In this document: positions 61,201-64,000 of the stretch, one piece after another | How positions within the stretch are numbered: position 1 is the first letter of the stretch | How the letters are laid out: every line of letters begins with the position of its first letter | NCBI GenBank assembly: GCA_037903355.1 | Contig: JBAJFE010000025.1 | Span: forward strand, 496,001-560,000 | Direction: 5' to 3' | DNA: 64,000 nucleotides | Source: Trichuris trichiura | Lineage: Eukaryota > Nematoda > Enoplea > Trichinellida > Trichuridae | The notes under the pieces: model-generated | What the model saw: only the letters and a program-made list of their open reading frames with translations | What the model was told of the DNA's origin: nothing | Database searches by the model: none | Program-made: the position numbers and the translations under genes

Positions 61201-64000
61201 GTACGTGGGCCCAGGCCTCCTAAAAATGCATAATAAAACTGAAGATTAATTGTTACGTACGCATTAGAATACTTGGTTGTCACACTCTATGCATAGGGAA
61301 AAGAAATGTTTCCACTCAATTTAAAATGTAGGTCGTCTACTTTTTAAGTGCTTATAGCAACGCGACCTGTTACTACCAAAGACTGCTCAATGGAGCTAAT
61401 GCGGGTGCATAGAAGCACTCAAAAATGAAAATTTTTCCAAAATATTTATCAACGGTTGTTTATGTTCGCAATAAAGTGCTCAGCGAGTCCAGAGTGCATT
61501 TTTCGCTCAATGGCGTAGCGAGCCATTAACCGAGCAACTGCAAGTAACAATTTAAGATCATGTGCAGAGAAGTTGGCAGTAAAAAAAAACTTTAGGAAAA
61601 TTACACAGTGGTGCGCTACAGTTCGCATTGAAACGTTACGAAGCATGCATTAAAGGTTTGCTGACAAGGACAGAACACATATTTTTAAAGAATGAAAGCA
61701 TACCGAAAGAAAGGATAGAGGCGAATAGCGTTCGCTTGGATTGAACAGGGTAAATGATGCAGTCAGGATATATAATACCTATGTAACTCTGCAGAGTGAG
61801 AGGCTTAGAGGAACCAAATGCCACTGACCACGTCTGCCGACGGCTGCGCTGATGGTGAACAAGCAATTCATTTTAGAAAATTAAATCGGCTAGTTGACGA
61901 CTTTCTCCTCCAATGACACATGGTATTCAAGCTGGTGGAAATACTTTTTCGAGCGTAAATGAAGTGGCTATCGTTTCGCTTTTAATTTTTGCGGGCAACA
62001 AAAAAACAACTCTCTCAAAGCGGTTGCCTGTCATTTAAGTTTGAAAAATGTCTGATTTTGAAGCTGATTTACAAGTGCAACGCAAATGTTCATACAGCTA
62101 AGCTTGCTTGATTGCGTGATAATCCAGGATCAACGAGAAAGTATGTCATTTAACTTCTCCTCAATCAAAGCAAAAAGTGCTCAACCCGTTTTGGACACTT
62201 GTTCCTCCTTGCAGAAGGTTCTCTCATTGACTTACTGCTCCTGCTTCTTGAGCACACAGTTGTGCTCATGAACAGTACTTGCAAACTCTCTCTATATATA
62301 ATTGTATGCCAAAAATTGACCTGCCACGCGGCCTTCCATAAATGCTCAATTGTGGGGGCTGCATTGCAGTTGTCCCACAACCAAATGTCTGGGAATTAAG
62401 TAGCTTAGCCCTGAGAGAAATGCCTGCCGATTAGTCGATGCAGAAAGAAATTATGAGGCAACTTCCAAGGCAGGAAAGGCGCTGTTCGATCATGCAAGCG
62501 GTTAAACTTCTCAAAACATTAATTATACTTAAATATGCCATCTTGGCATGCAGTTCATTACGGGGTTGTGATATTTTCGCATCGATTCTTCGAAATGAGA
62601 GCGCTTCTGAGAAAATAAATCAATGAAAAATGAGCATGGATGCATTAAACAGCTAAGCGAATGATTCTTATCTATCCTAGGATTTAGAAATTAAGGTTAA
62701 AATTTCATAGGAGTACGTGCCGTCAAAACTTGCTTCATTAGTCTCCATTCACTAGCCTCCATTGAGCAGAAGCATTTTTTTAATGGAGTAAGAGCACGCA
62801 AACTTTGTTAATGCGCTACTGAAGGCTCATATCAAATTTCTACGCATTACTTGACACGTAGGTAAAAAGTATTAGCCTGATTTCTTGTCCTGTGATCATA
62901 GCTTTCAGGAATTTCCTGGAACCTGTCTCCACATGTTAAATAATCCCATATGAATGATCTGTTGCCAAACAAAAAAGCTAAGACTTTTGACTACTGACTG
63001 AAAATATGGCAGAATTGTTCATGAAGCTGATAGAAGTCAACGAGCCCAGTTGCACTCAACTAAAAGCAACTCTGACCAAACAGCTCAGCTGGTAGCTTCC
63101 TTTTAGCGTTCACTTTCACTATTCCGGTCAATGTACTCAATCACCGCGCAGAATTGAACTTGAGAAACACGAAAATCACATGAAGTTTTTGCTACAAATG
63201 AACTGTGCAACAGCACGCATTTTGCAGTCATAGAAACTTCAGTTTCAACTATCCAATTCAGGCGCCGTGACAAATAGTCGCACTTATATCTGCGCGCTCC
63301 CTGAAAACATCAATCGCTCTGAATGAAGTGTTTTCCTATAAAAGACGTTTATGACAACTGGCTGTCCGTACATTCCTGTCCGCTGAATGCATTTCCTAAT
63401 GTTGAGCACATTCACTTCTGCCACTCTTATTACAACCACTTTTTCATTTGCTCGAATGATAAAACGATCGACTACTGTTGTCATACGTTTGGACAGATGG
63501 CCACTATATAGTTAAATGTAAGATTGAAAATAACGCGTTATAATTATCATCGAGCCCATAGAAATAACGATAGGATGATTTCTACTGGCGATCGTTTTGA
63601 GGAGAGGATACTGAAAAAAAACAAAATCATACAGGTGTTTCTGTTGACCTACACTTTATTTCTGAACGTGCTATTTAATCGAACAAACGATTTATACATG
63701 AATATTTGTTGACTGATTCTTTCTCACCGACGTTTGAGACAGCACTATTGCTTTCATTCCTCGGTATGGCGTGCTGCTTCAAAGTACGTTCAGCAACGCT
63801 TGATAGCTAGTTAATTCCCTACGACGGCAGGTCATATTCTGAATGAGAGAACTGAATGCGCTGAATCATTCTATAGGTTGCAAAGCTATAACGGAACAAC
63901 ATTTCCATTTCCTTCTATGTATCTTTGCCGCAAATTAAAGAACAAAACCTTTTTAGAAGTTGAAGAGCTATTTTCGCTTAGCAGGGCAATTAATTAGTAC

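Larger units (their letters stand above)
39928..64000. other. 24 kb upstream of zfh-2 without a recognisable gene
   Basis: All open frames here are under about 105 codons, scattered on both strands, AT-rich and unlike known proteins. I looked for splice-linked conserved blocks and found none. The region may hold non-coding first exons and distal enhancers of zfh-2. Two small hairpins and a (TA)n repeat are listed separately. Confidence 0.6.

Overview
The window is animal (eukaryotic) genomic DNA. It carries two intron-rich transcription-factor genes, both on the minus strand and both rebuilt here exon by exon from conserved protein blocks, splice sites and reading-frame phase. Many introns are only 46-61 bases, there is little repeat DNA, and the proteins resemble fly and vertebrate relatives. 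This suggests an invertebrate, most likely a clade I (Dorylaimia, whipworm-like) nematode. The species assignment is an inference; the gene identities are not in doubt.

Layout. (1) 705-5393, minus: a complete grainyhead (grh / GRHL, C. elegans grh-1) gene with 14 coding exons and 645 codons. It has a low-complexity N-terminus, the Grainyhead/CP2 DNA-binding domain and the C-terminal dimerisation domain. (2) About 5.4-10.4 kb: non-coding DNA upstream of grh, with a pyrimidine tract, two adjacent palindromes (one made of two GATA sites) and a consensus Grainyhead site. (3) 11186-39921, minus: a complete ZFHX3/ZFHX4/zfh-2 gene with 13 coding exons and 2930 codons. It encodes about 21 zinc fingers, four homeodomains, a polyglutamine tract and a PLDLS motif. 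Its largest intron (9.5 kb) holds a short repeated motif, and another intron holds a 123-base near-perfect inverted repeat. (4) About 40-64 kb: 24 kb upstream of zfh-2 in which I recognise no gene, only simple repeats and small hairpins.

Both genes encode developmental regulators. Grainyhead proteins control epidermal barrier genes; ZFHX proteins act in neuronal and muscle differentiation and appendage patterning. Small coding exons surrounded by long non-coding DNA fit heavily regulated genes. No operon is seen: the genes are in tandem, about 5.8 kb apart. I found no tRNA, rRNA, CRISPR array or autonomous transposon.
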